64,000 nt of DNA, taken from Lepidodermella squamata (Eukaryota > Gastrotricha). Positions within the stretch are counted from its first letter, which is position 1. Each line of letters starts with the position of its first letter. The DNA lies in NCBI GenBank assembly GCA_047495785.1, contig JBLDXI010000017.1, positions 248,001-312,000 of the forward strand, read 5' to 3'. The position numbers and the translations under genes are program-made. Of this stretch, positions 34,447-45,609 are shown piece after piece. The notes beneath the pieces were generated by a model. That model had not been told where the DNA came from and made no database searches. It saw nothing but the letters and a program-made list of their open reading frames with translations.

Positions 34447-35507
34447 TTACCTGCTCCATAACAACAGACTTAGGACTAATGAGAATATCGGACTGATAGC
34501 CACTCGAGTAGGCGATCCGGAGTCAGCAACTTGCTCACTTTTCCGCGACTTCTTGTGATAAGTCTGCGAGGCCCAAACAGCTTGTTCCGCCTCAAGTTCT
34601 TGTTGAGCTTTTTGGTCTTTCTGGGTCAGAGAAATTTGTTGTTGGTTGCTCACATAGGAATTTGACGAACGTCCGGATGAAGACGACGGGGAATTGTGTT
34701 CACGACGTGATTTCGCGTCAACATTGCTTACTACAATAGTCGGAGCAGCCGCGTAAGTTACCGGCTGCTTCGCGGGTTTATGCCCGGTAGCAGCGAGTTG
34801 TTGCTGCTGCTCAGCGATTACGTAATACGGCGCATCTTTCACCCGCATTTCAATCTCAGCATCGCTCAGGTTTTTCACGGTCCGGAAACAGAACCGATGA
34901 CATGCTCGGTACGTAGCAAAGTCGTTAAGGAGGCTGCGTGCTTCTGAGGCGACATCAACGCTGTTCAGCTCTAGGTTGTAAGCCTCGCAGTTACGCATGG
35001 ATGCGTTGAAGAACCAACGCTCAACTGTGACTCGATCTTCGCGTGCGACAGGTGGTTTCAGGAAGCAAATATGTGATGACCGGCTTTGGCTACCTGTAAA
35101 TAGAAAATCACGAATTTTTAGAAATGTTTCAAATCCCGAGGAGCTAAATCCGCAGAATCTAGACTTTCTGAATCTAGGTCAAATTTTGATTGCAAATTCA
35201 AATCGTGGCTTGCTAAATGCTGAAAGCTGAATTTTTCCCCTGTGAGGCCCCTTTTAGAATTTTCCTTAAAGGGCTCATCAATAAGACCTTTAATAATGTC
35301 CTTACTTTTAGAGCCTAGATTCTATAGGAGCCTTAATTAAGTCTCTTAGCTATAAGCATTACCTGAGTAAGACGCGTCGGACGCTGAGGAAGATAGAGGA
35401 TTGACGATAAGGATGGTGAGTATAAAAGTGAGAGATAGTAAGGTGGGCCGAATCCGGCTTTCAAAATGCCGAGCCGTTGGTCGATTGTGGTGATTGCTGA
35501 CTTCCAT
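34447..35507 (-). CDS. Secreted divergent Kunitz-like protein, possible GPI anchor
   Basis: Minus-strand exons 35363-35507 and 34447-35093, phase-1 intron of 269 nt, 263 aa if started at the ATG at 35507 (an upstream in-frame ATG at 35615 adds 36 residues). A hydrophobic signal segment (LLSLTFILTILIVNPL) is followed by a Kunitz-like stretch: CFLKPP..., VERWFFNAS, RNCEAY, NDFATYRACHRFC. These keep the positions of Kunitz C1, C3, C5 and C6, and the RW-Y/F motif; the C2-C4 pair is missing. Next come a Gln/Ser-rich linker and a C-terminal hydrophobic tail after small residues (DSGSP...SLVLSLLLW), as in GPI signals. A GTAACC follows the last sense codons, so a further exon cannot be excluded. A protease-inhibitor role is uncertain. 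Confidence 0.6.
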
Positions 35508-38500
35508 ATTGCAACTTTCAAAGCAGCTTGATTGAGAATTCCTCGCTGGCCTGCGACGGATGTAACCCATAGGCGACTCTTGGGCCTCGCGAGGCACAAG
35601 CAATACAGGTTTCATTATAAAAAAATATCAGAGAAATGAATCACGACGTCGGTAACATATTTTCCGATAACAGATGCTGTATAAATTCTAGAAAAAAATG
35701 GAAAAAATTGCACGTATGGAACATGATATCTCAGATGAAGTGGAGGATCACTTGAGGACGTTCTATTGTGATTGCAATTGATAGGATATGTTTACGTTCC
35801 AGTGAAGAGGCCTCATCACGGTAGCGATGTCTGATCACGAAGTTAGGTTTACATAACAAGGTAAACAAGGATCGCCTCCTATAAGACTCTTGGAAATTGA
35901 AGGCCTCTTGACAAGAAAAAATCTAGCAATTCCAAATACCGAAAAATTAAAACTAGCACTCAAGCTGGCAAGATGAAAATCCTATAATATTTCGAGCGTT
36001 AGGAAATAGTCTTTCAATTCATGACATGTCCTATGCAATAAAACTCCAAAAAAATGAAGAAATAATCCGATTAGGAGCTCATTGATATTCATTTTTCCTT
36101 TTTCCGAAGAGCTTACTGTAGTAAATTAGAAAATGGCGATTTGTGTAGCCTTAGGTTGGGAAAAAATGCTTTTTTTGTTATGAGTGATTCCTATACATCC
36201 TAACTATGTATATTTAAGAGTAAGGATAGGGAGGTTAAGCGATTATAAATTATACGTGAGCCCTTGAGCAGCCGATCGACCGAGCGGGCGAACGAACAAA
36301 ACGTGATGTGTATTAATCATTAACTTGAGTGTAATATAGATTTTATCACTCTCAAGCCGCGCGCTTACATCTTTTAGGGTGGAGATGGTGAGTGGCCGCG
36401 TGAATTAGCGCGCGGGCGGGTGTGCGCGCAAACGCCTTGTTTTTCGGTTGTAAAAGTTTACGTTTTGCATAGCCGACGCTGCAAAGCCGAAACCGGTGGT
36501 AGTTCACGGCTATTTACGTTTCCTAGATAGTAGTTGCATGATCACACAAAGGATGAGAAGAAGTTTACGTAAATGCGTTAAAAATGCGCCGATACAAATG
36601 ATGATTGCTGAATGCTGATTAATCCAGCACTAAGAGCACTAGTCATTGTTGTTGAATTGCAATATATGTATAAGGAATTATATAGGAAACAAAATCCTAC
36701 ATCTCACACCTCATCGCAGCGTGATTATGCATCGAAAAGAACGCAACAAGCAGGGCATTTGTAATGAATTTTTAACGCTAAAATCACAGGCCACTTGCTT
36801 AGGTTTTTCGTACCTGGTATTGACCTAGACCGGTAATCGGTACGGAATTCTAGGCATCTGGTGTGGATCAATTATAAAAGACCAACTTTACCGACGCCAG
36901 CGCGTCCTTAGCAACCAAAATCCGTTACCAAGGAGCGTTGAAATTAATTGACCTAATTGAAAATCGAAAAGAAAGGAAAGGAAAGGAAAGGAAAGGAAAA
37001 TAGAAATTCCTAACCAATGAACAATTCTCTTTGCGGAAAAAACCATAATCCAAACATTGAAAAGACTAAAGATTACCAAGGACTAGGGTTATAAGTACTC
37101 CTGTAAAAAAATTAGGTTACACCACTCAGCATAAATCGCACCCAAAAATCGCAAGTTTTATCCAACTAAATCCTTAAGCCAATAAAGACTCGCACAAGTG
37201 CATGGGGATTTTAGCTACCACATTCTTGAGTAAAAAATAATTCCTCTGCTTTATCGCACGTCCAGCTGTATTCGCCCTAGGCGGGCGCAAATTGTCTATA
37301 AAAGAATCTACTATAAAAGAAAAGTGATATGCGCGTATAAAATAAATGTGGCGAAATCAATATATTGCATTTAGATTGGACACGCCCTAGAGGGCTATCG
37401 GATAAATATCAGCGGTCCGTTATTGTTGACAAGAGACATAAATCCAGCGGGCGTGTCGCGATACGCTCCAGTGAACTCTGTTTTTTCGTCACTTTTCTAG
37501 GGCGAAAATTGTAAATAAAAACAAAAAATAATATTTCCCATTTAGATGTTTCGGGAAAATACGCTCGGCTGCGATCAATGCGATACTTTATAAGTGTAAA
37601 TATCTCTAATAGGCGCAATGATACACCATCGATTAAGGCTGTACGTAAAAATCGATCGTTTGGTAAATATACACCTCGGGTTTTTGTTGAAGCGGGCGCG
37701 AAAAATAATAATCATAACAAAGTGGCCACCCTGTTTGGCGTAGTAATAAAATCACGCAGCGTGGCAAAAATGATGTTGTTAAAATATTTGTGTATAAAAA
37801 TATAATTCGATGCGCGCAAATGCGAATTTTAAGGCGGCGCGCGCAATAATGACCCGTGAGGCGTGCGCGCGATTTATATTATACATCATATTACAATGCA
37901 ATAACGCGCGGTGATAACGCCTTTTGAACACGAGTAACTGCGGCGTAATATATTTATTTATTATTATTATTATTATTATAGCTATATAACTGTTGTGTAG
38001 CAGTGATAATAAAAGCGAGGCGCGACCCGCCTGGTGGTATCTATCGTCACTTGGCCGGGCGCCCGCTACGCCTTGACTTGTTTCAGGCTACGCGCAGTGC
38101 TCGGATCTTGAGAAAATCTAATAAGTACGCGGCTGGGCGGTGATAGACAAGCGACTTGAAAAGTAGCGCGCCGCCATCGCCCAATCACTGCCTACTATTC
38201 GTTTTAATGAACTGAACCCGGCCCGGTCGCGCCACATGTGCACCGATTAAGAAGCGCTGATAACGCGCTTGTTAGACTCGCGGGCTATTTTATTACGGCC
38301 TAATAATAGCGCGAGGCGATAATCACATAGCTGGGCGCTAAATAAGTACCAACTAGTAGCGGGTGCGATCGACCAAAAATTTCCGCACTCAATTTAACAG
38401 GGCTAAATCGAGAAAATCTAGAAAATGCCCTAAATCTGAAAAAATTTCGAATTTTGGGAGAAATTTGGCTGAACATCAAAAATAAAAAAATTGCTCAAAA

Positions 38501-39954
38501 TGTCCTCAGTCGCCCGTAAAACACGAAAAATTGAAAAATTTACATTTCTAAAAATTAAGGCGGAAATTGAAAAAATTTCACAAGTGTGACGCGAAAATTC
38601 ATGCGGTCTGTAATTTGATCGAAGCTATGCGTGTTAATTAAGTCAGCTATAAATGTAATAAAAGCAATTACAACATGAGCTTAAAATTGTGTGTTTGTTT
38701 TCGGTTCGTAATATATTAATCTAAATAATACAGAAAAAATATTATTACGATTTTTCAATTTATTTTACTGGCGGCGGTGAGGCGGCCGAAATTTCACGCG
38801 CAGAACATGCCTCTTTGCGCGTGTGTAATAACATTAAGGCGTACTTTGAGCGCGTTAATTTTGCTAGTCGCGAAAAATAAAGAGTGTGTGTTTAAAAAGC
38901 GCGAAAATTATAACAAGAGCGCAACGCAAAACAAGATGCGCATTTTGCAGCCGCCGAGGCGTTTTATCAAGTCCTATAAATTTTTCATTTTAAAAGAACA
39001 ACTTGACACTTGTCGCGCATCAAGTTCATATAATCTCGCGGTCAAATAAATTAAGAATATAATAGCGCTATTGTGCGCGCAAAAAAGTTGAAAGAGTAAT
39101 AAAAATGAGAAAAAAATGCAATAATTTTCCTACTCGAGAATTTTTCGGAAATATAGTTCCATCGGAATATAAAATCCTACTCGGCTGAATGATGAAAGAT
39201 AATAAAATGCGGCGGGAAAATCGGCTAGGCGTGTAAATGCATGAGCAATTGTTGTTTTTATGAAAAATGCAAATTATCCTATCGCATCGCAGGTAAACAG
39301 AGATCCTATAATACGAGATTGTACACATGCCAGATGACACCAAGAGGACACGCGAGTCTTAGCTAGAGAAATTAACTATGCGCGCGATTAGCCGTTATAT
39401 GAACACCTGTTTTATTAGGGCACCTAGAGGCTGTTATTATTATAACTTATAAGTATATATAGGGACGAAAAGGCCAATTTACATACTATCAAAGACGAAA
39501 GGCACGCGCGCTTCAGGTTCCGCGCTCAGGCGGTTAATTCAGGACCCACGCGAGCCAATTTTCTTATTATAAGGATGGGTATATAAAAATATAGTATTTA
39601 CTTGTACCACCTTAACATATTAGCCAGCTCGCATAACTTGTAACATGTGTACACACTATACAGCCCGCGCATCTTTTATCAGTATACACATTTTCGCGTA
39701 CCAGGTATTTAGTTAAAACAAATACAACATATGGCCTTTTCAGATATACGTATATATATATATAGGGTTTTATATAGGATGATATCTGAGCCTAGGCTAT
39801 AATACCATGTATATAAAAATAGCAACAAACATTTTGCAGGTATTTCGTTATAATATGCTGCCGTTGTCTGCCAATTAACATTTTTACCATGACGTTTTTA
39901 TGCCTCGTTTCGCCTCGTCTAGGAAACGCCGGGCGCACACAAGTGTGTTTGTAA
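35508..39954. other. Long gene-free region, CpG-rich from about 37.2 kb
   Basis: No convincing gene in 4.4 kb. It contains a GGAAA tandem repeat at about 36970-37000, an ATT/TTA repeat at 37951-37980, a TA run near 39751-39765, and the motif at 36903-36942 (CGTCCTTAGCAACC...GTTACCAAGGAG) that recurs from 34291. From about 37.2 kb on, CG and GCGC words are frequent within otherwise A/T-rich DNA. Open frames here are short and featureless. Confidence 0.5.
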
Positions 39955-40001
39955 AACATAGCCATAGACAATGATGGTACATCATTGTCTATGAACATAG
40001 C
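39955..40001. mobile_element. Second 31-bp palindromic P-like scar with 8-bp duplication
   Basis: The palindrome 39963-39993 is CATAGACAATGATG, GTA, and the inverse 14 bases. It is flanked by perfect AACATAGC repeats at 39955-39962 and 39994-40001. The 31-mer is the exact reverse complement of the one at 2006-2036. The target duplications of the two sites differ, so they are independent events. Confidence 0.8.
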
Positions 40002-40428
40002 CAATGATTGTTATTACACCGAGCTGAGATGAGACTCGTCTCGTTTTCCGTCGCGCGGGCGCGCTCTCCGAAACCGGGCCATCCACCGCGCCTTTTAACG
40101 TCAAAATTGCGTATAATAGCCGGCTCTTCTTTCTACTTCGGTCTCGCTATCCATGACGGCTATTTTCGCGACTGCTCGCAATCAAGTGTGTTAAAATGCG
40201 CCGTTAATTACCCTGTAATTAATTAATATAGAGTGCGATTTTTTATAATCGCGCGCGCAATAAACAAAAATCAGCGAAGCGTGGAAAAATAATAAGGTGG
40301 ATGCGTAAATAATAAAAAAGAAATATAGGTGTAATACCTATTTTTTTATTTCCTTTCATATAAGCCGCGCACCGCACTTCTCTCACGCCGCCGCAATATT
40401 TGTCCATTTACACTTTACTTTATAAAAG
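40002..40428. other. Spacer, CpG-rich
   Basis: No gene recognised; a TATATA/AAATA-rich patch at 40310-40350 follows GCGC-rich DNA. Confidence 0.45.
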
Positions 40429-40465
40429 CTAATGATGATTGTGTTTACAAACGCTTCCAAGGTGT

Positions 40466-40702
40466 CTGCTATGATGAGTCATCATTGTAATGGCGCTGAC
40501 GCAGCTGATGAACAAGTGGCGCGGATTTTTCTTCTTCCTTCTCACCATAACACTCGAGGTGAAAATTGGGCCAACGCTCTTTACGTACCTTACCCTCTTT
40601 ACCTGAGCACACATCCTTGTGATGAATGCCAAAATCCGGACCGTAAAGCTGTGACAACTCGTCTTGTGAGTTATTTTTTGTTGCTGGCGCAAACAGCCGC
40701 TA
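40466..40702 (-). CDS. Possible coding exon (weak)
   Basis: On the minus strand a frame opens after TATTTTTAG, an acceptor-like site, and reads RLFAPATKN..., DELSQLYGPDFGIHHKDVC, ... ERWPNFHLECYGEKEEEKS to a stop near 40469. Both strands are open across this patch, so direction is not certain. No start codon or upstream exon was found and no family is recognised. Confidence 0.2.
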
Positions 40703-40920
40703 AAAATACTAAAGAAAAAGCAAAATCTGCAAGTGCACTGGTTAAAACTCCAGAATGATCTCAATAAAGGTTGCCGAGCTTTTTATCTCAATTGCTGCAC
40801 TATAATGTTTATATTCATCGGTAAAATCAAATCAAATTCAGGCCTTGAGACAATGAGTGGTGCTGAGATCACGTTGGAAATCTTACAGCCAGGCTACAAA
40901 AATCAAAGGCACTGTTGTGA

Positions 40921-41661
40921 TTATAGTTTGTCTTTCAGAGAGGTTCCTTTCTCTTTTTCTTTCCCTTCATCGTGTGCAGCACGAGGTGTCGGTTCGCATA
41001 AATATTGCTTGAAAGGCTTGAAGAACAAATTGCCCACGAGAAGACCGAAGGATACATAGGGCGTGCTCAATCGCCCTCTTTTGTATGCAACAGCGGAGCC
41101 AAGCTTCAGGAGTAACCAAAATGCCTCGCACCAGTACTCTCTGCCATAGTTCTTCCTGTGAATTCAAAAATAAAACCAATATGGCGTAAAACTTGAGCGC
41201 AGTTCAACTGACAAATTTCCGAGGTTCTGGATACTTGTGTACAAGTCTTTGAGGGTTAGCACATAAAGGCCGCCGTAAAGTGCATTGCCGAATAATTTTT
41301 GCCCACTAGGGATGCTTTCTATTAGACCATCACAGAATCCTTTCGGGACTTCTTTAGCTGCATCGTGAAAGTACTGCGCGCCAAACTGGTCCCTGATGTT
41401 GAAAGTTCAAAGCCAATATGCTAATGGTGGTGGCAAAACAAACTTGGCATGATCAATAATCCCAGTTGCAATCTTATCGGCCTCTCCAGGAGTTGTTTTC
41501 CAGAATGATGCGATCGTATCGCTGCAAAGGAAGTAAAATCTCAACACGAAGAAGGATTTCCCTTCATTGACTAACCTTAGGAATTTTTTGATATCGGCCC
41601 ATCTTTCAGTCAAAAGGTTATTCAAGTCTTTGACTGTGTTTTTCCCAGCGTCTTCAAGCAT
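40921..41661 (-). CDS. Unrecognised 192-aa protein
   Basis: Minus-strand exons 41576-41661, 41444-41521, 41213-41392 and 40921-41155, separated by introns of 54, 51 and 57 nt. The third donor is GTCAGT at 41212, which joins ...QNLGNL to KNYGREYWCEAFW and avoids a stop. The predicted chain begins MLEDAGKNTVKDLN and has amphipathic helices. Its middle (QLFGNALYGG-like, GLYVLTLKDLYTS) and a later stretch (AFWLLLKLGSAVAY..., YVSFGLLVGNLFF) are hydrophobic enough to sit at a membrane. The tail is charged (HDEGKEKEKG...LKDKL). No signal peptide. Family not known. The P-like transposon lies about 100 bp upstream of the start, in the probable promoter. Confidence 0.55.
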
Positions 41662-41753
41662 GGTGGAATTTTGTATTGGAATGCAGCTGGCTGTAAAGCA
41701 ATATTCAGCTCTGAACTAATATACTATTCCTATACTATTGTATGGTCACATTG

Positions 41754-43583
41754 ATTATGAGCATAGACAATGATGGTACAGATCGGACACTCACGCACTT
41801 CGCATTGAAACACTAATTATGCGTGGATCGGCCATTATAAATCCGGCCGAAAAGTCGTTGTTCTCCTAAATTCTTGAAAAAAATATCGAAAAATCGGGCA
41901 TTTTTTTACGGTAATAATGATCCAAGTCCCGTAGTGCGGTTCGATTTCGTTGCCGAGAAAATCAATATCGAAAAATCGATTACTCACACTCTGTATTGTT
42001 GTGTTGCGTCATCGCGTGCCATGCTCACTCGATAAAAATAAGCATTCGAAAAATGTAAAGTTGTTGTGTGCATGTGTCATTAAAGTCAGCACTTCAGAGG
42101 AAATTTTTAAGGAGGATTTCTTGAAATCTATTTCCTACCCATTTTTATTGAGTTTCATTTGTATAATGGCGACGATAGCAGCCAAAAGGTGAGTGATGAT
42201 CCTCCTTAAATTGTGCTCATTTTTATTTTTTTCCAAAATATTGAAACCGATAAAAATATTTAGTATAGGCTGCAAAATTGTGAAAGAAATTTTGTTGTAG
42301 GTTTTATTATAAATCTATGAAACAAAATCTCATTTATTGGAAAATAATTCGAAAATTGATTTAATTCAATTTAAAATTTAAAAATTGATTTTTCCATAAT
42401 TTTTTTGAATTTTTCGATATTTTTTTATTCAGACCAAGGTTGATTTTGCCTCGATAATTGAGACTTGAATTATATGGAGATTTGTTCTTAACAACTTTAT
42501 TTTATTCTAGGTTGCTGAGCTTCATGATTTAACTGAATGGGACGAAATTGAAGCTGAAGACGAGTTACTGCAAAGAGGAATGGAGTACGAAGCAACGCTC
42601 CCCCTAATTGGGGAAGAAATTATTGCCAACATTGGTGGATTTTGCGTCAAAAAACTTCTAACTGACAAGCTGAAATGCCCCGGCTGTATCGATTCCCTGA
42701 CACGCGATTTCCTTCTGACTCCATGCCGTGTGATAAAGGGCTTCAGTTTTCGAAAACAAGACGGAAAATTATGGTAATAAACATTTTGCTTGGAATTCGT
42801 TATCTAAAAGTTGTACGATTTCAGTCTCACTCGCCCGTCATTGACGGTATATCGAATCGTGAAATCCGTCCGGTCGATCATACGTGAAAATCTGGACTAT
42901 TACCTAAGGACTTCACTACCCATCGTTGCCGTGCAAAGAACGCTTTTTTACGCGGCTTGTGCCAGGCCGGTGCTTCTTGACGGCCTATGCCAAGAATTCG
43001 ACGCCGGTGCTGCGCCACACTCTCATCAACTCTTCAAATCGATTGTCGCTGTTGCGGCTGGAACTTTCCTTCGCCATGAGCTCAAAATGCGGCAGGTGGC
43101 TATGAAGCAACCGACGAAAAGCCGTAAAGCGGCTCAAAACCAAAACATGTGAATGAAAAATGAAAAACGCTTCAATTTTTTTCTATTTTGATATCTATCT
43201 ACTATTTTTCGATCGACTTAAATTAAAGCTGAAAAATTGCAATAAAAATGGAGTGTGCCACAGATGTTCGTTTTTCGTAACAATCAAATTTTGAGTGGCG
43301 CTAAAAAAAACTTGAAAATAGACTTAACAACTGACAAAAATCGCTACAATCTTTTTTCCTAATTTAAAAATCATAGGGAAGGAACCGCACCTCGAAGTTT
43401 GCATCACTAGCATCCTTGAAAGATGAGGAATTTTTAGGTCCAAGTTTCAAAAAATTCCGAGGCCTACGACTATTTTCACCTTTTAAATCAATGCATTTAA
43501 ATTAGTGTGCAAATTTATGGTTTAGCGTAAACAGGCAAGTGCGTGAGTGTCCGATCTGTTACATCATTGTCTATGATTATGAG
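41754..43583. mobile_element. P/THAP9-like DNA transposon, internally decayed
   Basis: The element spans 41762-43575 (1814 bp). It is bounded by a perfect 8-bp direct repeat ATTATGAG (41754-41761 and 43576-43583). Terminal inverted repeats are 39 bp with two mismatches, at positions 15-16: CATAGACAATGATG, two variable bases, then ACAGATCGGACACTCACG and CACTT. An 8-bp duplication and the coded C-terminal transposase blocks place it in the P superfamily. No intact N-terminal THAP or catalytic region is readable, so it should need a transposase from elsewhere. Confidence 0.85.
42511..43152 (+). pseudogene. C-terminal remnant of P/THAP9-type transposase
   Basis: Two exon-like blocks, 42511-42773 and 42825-43152, join across a 51-nt GT-AG intron. 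They read EEIIANIGGFCVKKLL, LKCPGCIDSL, then after the splice LTRPSLTVYRIVKSVRSIIR. These match the typical order near the C-terminus of P/THAP9 transposases: an I-GF-V-K-L helix, a CxxC pair, and an L-PS---Y-IVK---- block. The preceding open frame (41950-42192, no ATG) does not join in phase, and no RNase H-like catalytic part was found. Confidence 0.6.
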
Positions 43584-45609
43584 GCTTTGCGTGGTGAAAA
43601 ACATGAATCATCAAGCCTTATCAATTAGCAAACCACGGCACTAATTTCCAATAGCAAGCAGACTTCTTGTCTGTTGACACTGTAACAGGCTCACCATTCT
43701 CAAAACTGCTTATCATGATAACAGAAGCGACGACCTATCTTTACGGTGGAAGCATTACTCATGACGCAATTTTTGGGAACTTGGTCGACGAAATGGCCTA
43801 GGATGATTTGGTTACAGTCGAGTTGGCATGAGATCGATAGGTATTGGGATATTGGCACATTGGCAACTGAATGGCGCTACTAGCACAGATGATGTTGTTT
43901 TTTGGGAAACAAAAATGGGAAACAAGTGACAAAACAGCAGCTTTTACGGATGAAACAATTGAGGCGTGGCGCAAACTTCAAAACTTAATGCGCTTCTTTG
44001 AAGCAAAACGGATGACAACATTCCTGCGCAATAAATATGAAGACAATAATGACATCGATAGGCGACAATGTTGACACGGTTTCGATTCTCAGTGAAAGCA
44101 CGTCTCGCCTAACATTGGCTTATTTCAGTCAAACGAAACCAAGCAGGAAAAGCTTTGATAAGTTTTCAGTGCACATTGCCTTAAAAAGCCGAGACACAAT
44201 GTAATTTCAATTGTGACTCATCGGACCATGAAATGCGTCCGCGTTTTCCTAAAAAGAATCGCTTCCGTCCGCTTTGTTTAATCAGGAAGCGACAACTTGA
44301 TTAAAAGTAAAACCATTTCCCGGCTTGAGGTGACACTTTGTCTCAAGAGGTCCCAGCTTTTTACGCTTCTATAGTAAAAACGCATAACCTGGACATCGAG
44401 CTTCAATCTGCGATCCGCATATTTAATATTGCGCAGTTTTTTCCCCAGTTGCGCGTTGGTCTTTTAACGGCGTTTTTTGTTAAACACCCCACGCACTTCC
44501 GCCACTCAACAATCGCTTTTTTACGGCGTAGTTTTTCCTCATTACAAAAAATGGCTGGTCTTTTTTTGCCAAATTTATTACCATTTTTTTTATGAGACTA
44601 TAGCCTATCTTCTGCGATGTCGTAGGTCCACGATATATAGCAGCTATATGTGCAATATATTGTCAACAATGTGAATGAAATGCCGGAGAGCAAACTTCCT
44701 ATGCACATGAGTTTACATCGTATATACGCGAGTATATAGCCAATAAAAATCCATAATGTTATCCTACTACGATATATGCGATTAGGCGCATTCAACAAGC
44801 GTTGTACGAAACACAACTGCGAAATTGAGTGATCGATATCTAAGCACATATTCTATGTGTGTGTGCGTGTTTCTACAGCAGTATATAGCCATTCGTAATA
44901 TTATATATTTTTATATATAAAAAGGCTAAAAACTATCCGCTAGTCTGATCGAGGTTTATTTTTTATGCACTCTGCCTCGTATCGCCTTGCTACATTAATT
45001 TTCGCTGCTACGGCTACAACGACTCTTCTACTGATAGAAAACATCACAAATCGTAACCAAAACATCCTTGTTTCTGCCAAAAAGCCCGCAGTTTCACGTT
45101 ATCAGGGCTCAATTTAGATGAATTCAGTATTGAGCCATATTCTTCAATGAATGGGCATTTTATCCCCTGGCAAACTTCATCCCTAATCAATGGCTATAAC
45201 GGCTCTTGATCGCCTATAATTTAAGCAGCAATCCTCCATTTTTTATGAATGCGTGAATCGTATTGCCGATGCAGAAAGCTTTTGCCTTTAATTAAAAGGA
45301 AACTGTAGGCGCGATACACGGCAGGGAGAAAAAAATCCCTCGCGATTGATTTTGCGTATATAGAGCAAACAATTTTTCTAGCATCATCAAAGTTCTTATT
45401 TTCGCATATATTATGACCATGAACCAAAAAATGCGTTATCTCCAGAGTTTTGAAGCTAGATTTGTCATTTTCTAGGTCCTTTTCTGATTTTATTTTAAAA
45501 ATTCATGGATGCGAATACAAGAGCTGATCCTCTCGGCTTTTAAAGGCCGAAAAAAGTAAGGAAATTGACCTCGAGATGTGCTTTATAAACTACTTGATTT
45601 CACAGGAAA
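43584..45609. other. Gene-free spacer before atlastin
   Basis: Open frames at 43871-44074 and 44338-44674 show no family feature or signal peptide. The 44600-44940 part is rich in TATATA words. Nothing repeat-like was recognised. Confidence 0.5.

Noticed and set aside
35333-35615. Alternative frame over the first exon of the Kunitz-like gene
   Set aside because: Only the chosen frame gives a signal segment and joins in phase to the Kunitz-like exon.
36970-37000. GGAAA tandem repeat as part of a CRISPR-like or regulatory array
   Set aside because: Simple 5-bp microsatellite without spacers.
41936-41948. tRNA B-box-like GGTTCGATTTC
   Set aside because: No matching A box or cloverleaf arms around it; no other tRNA candidate was found in the window.
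41950-42192. Upstream open frame in the P-like element as a THAP domain
   Set aside because: It has no ATG, lacks the C2CH zinc pattern, and does not join in phase to the transposase blocks downstream.
43871-44674. Open frames between the transposon and atlastin
   Set aside because: No family features, no signal peptide and no consistent splice sites.
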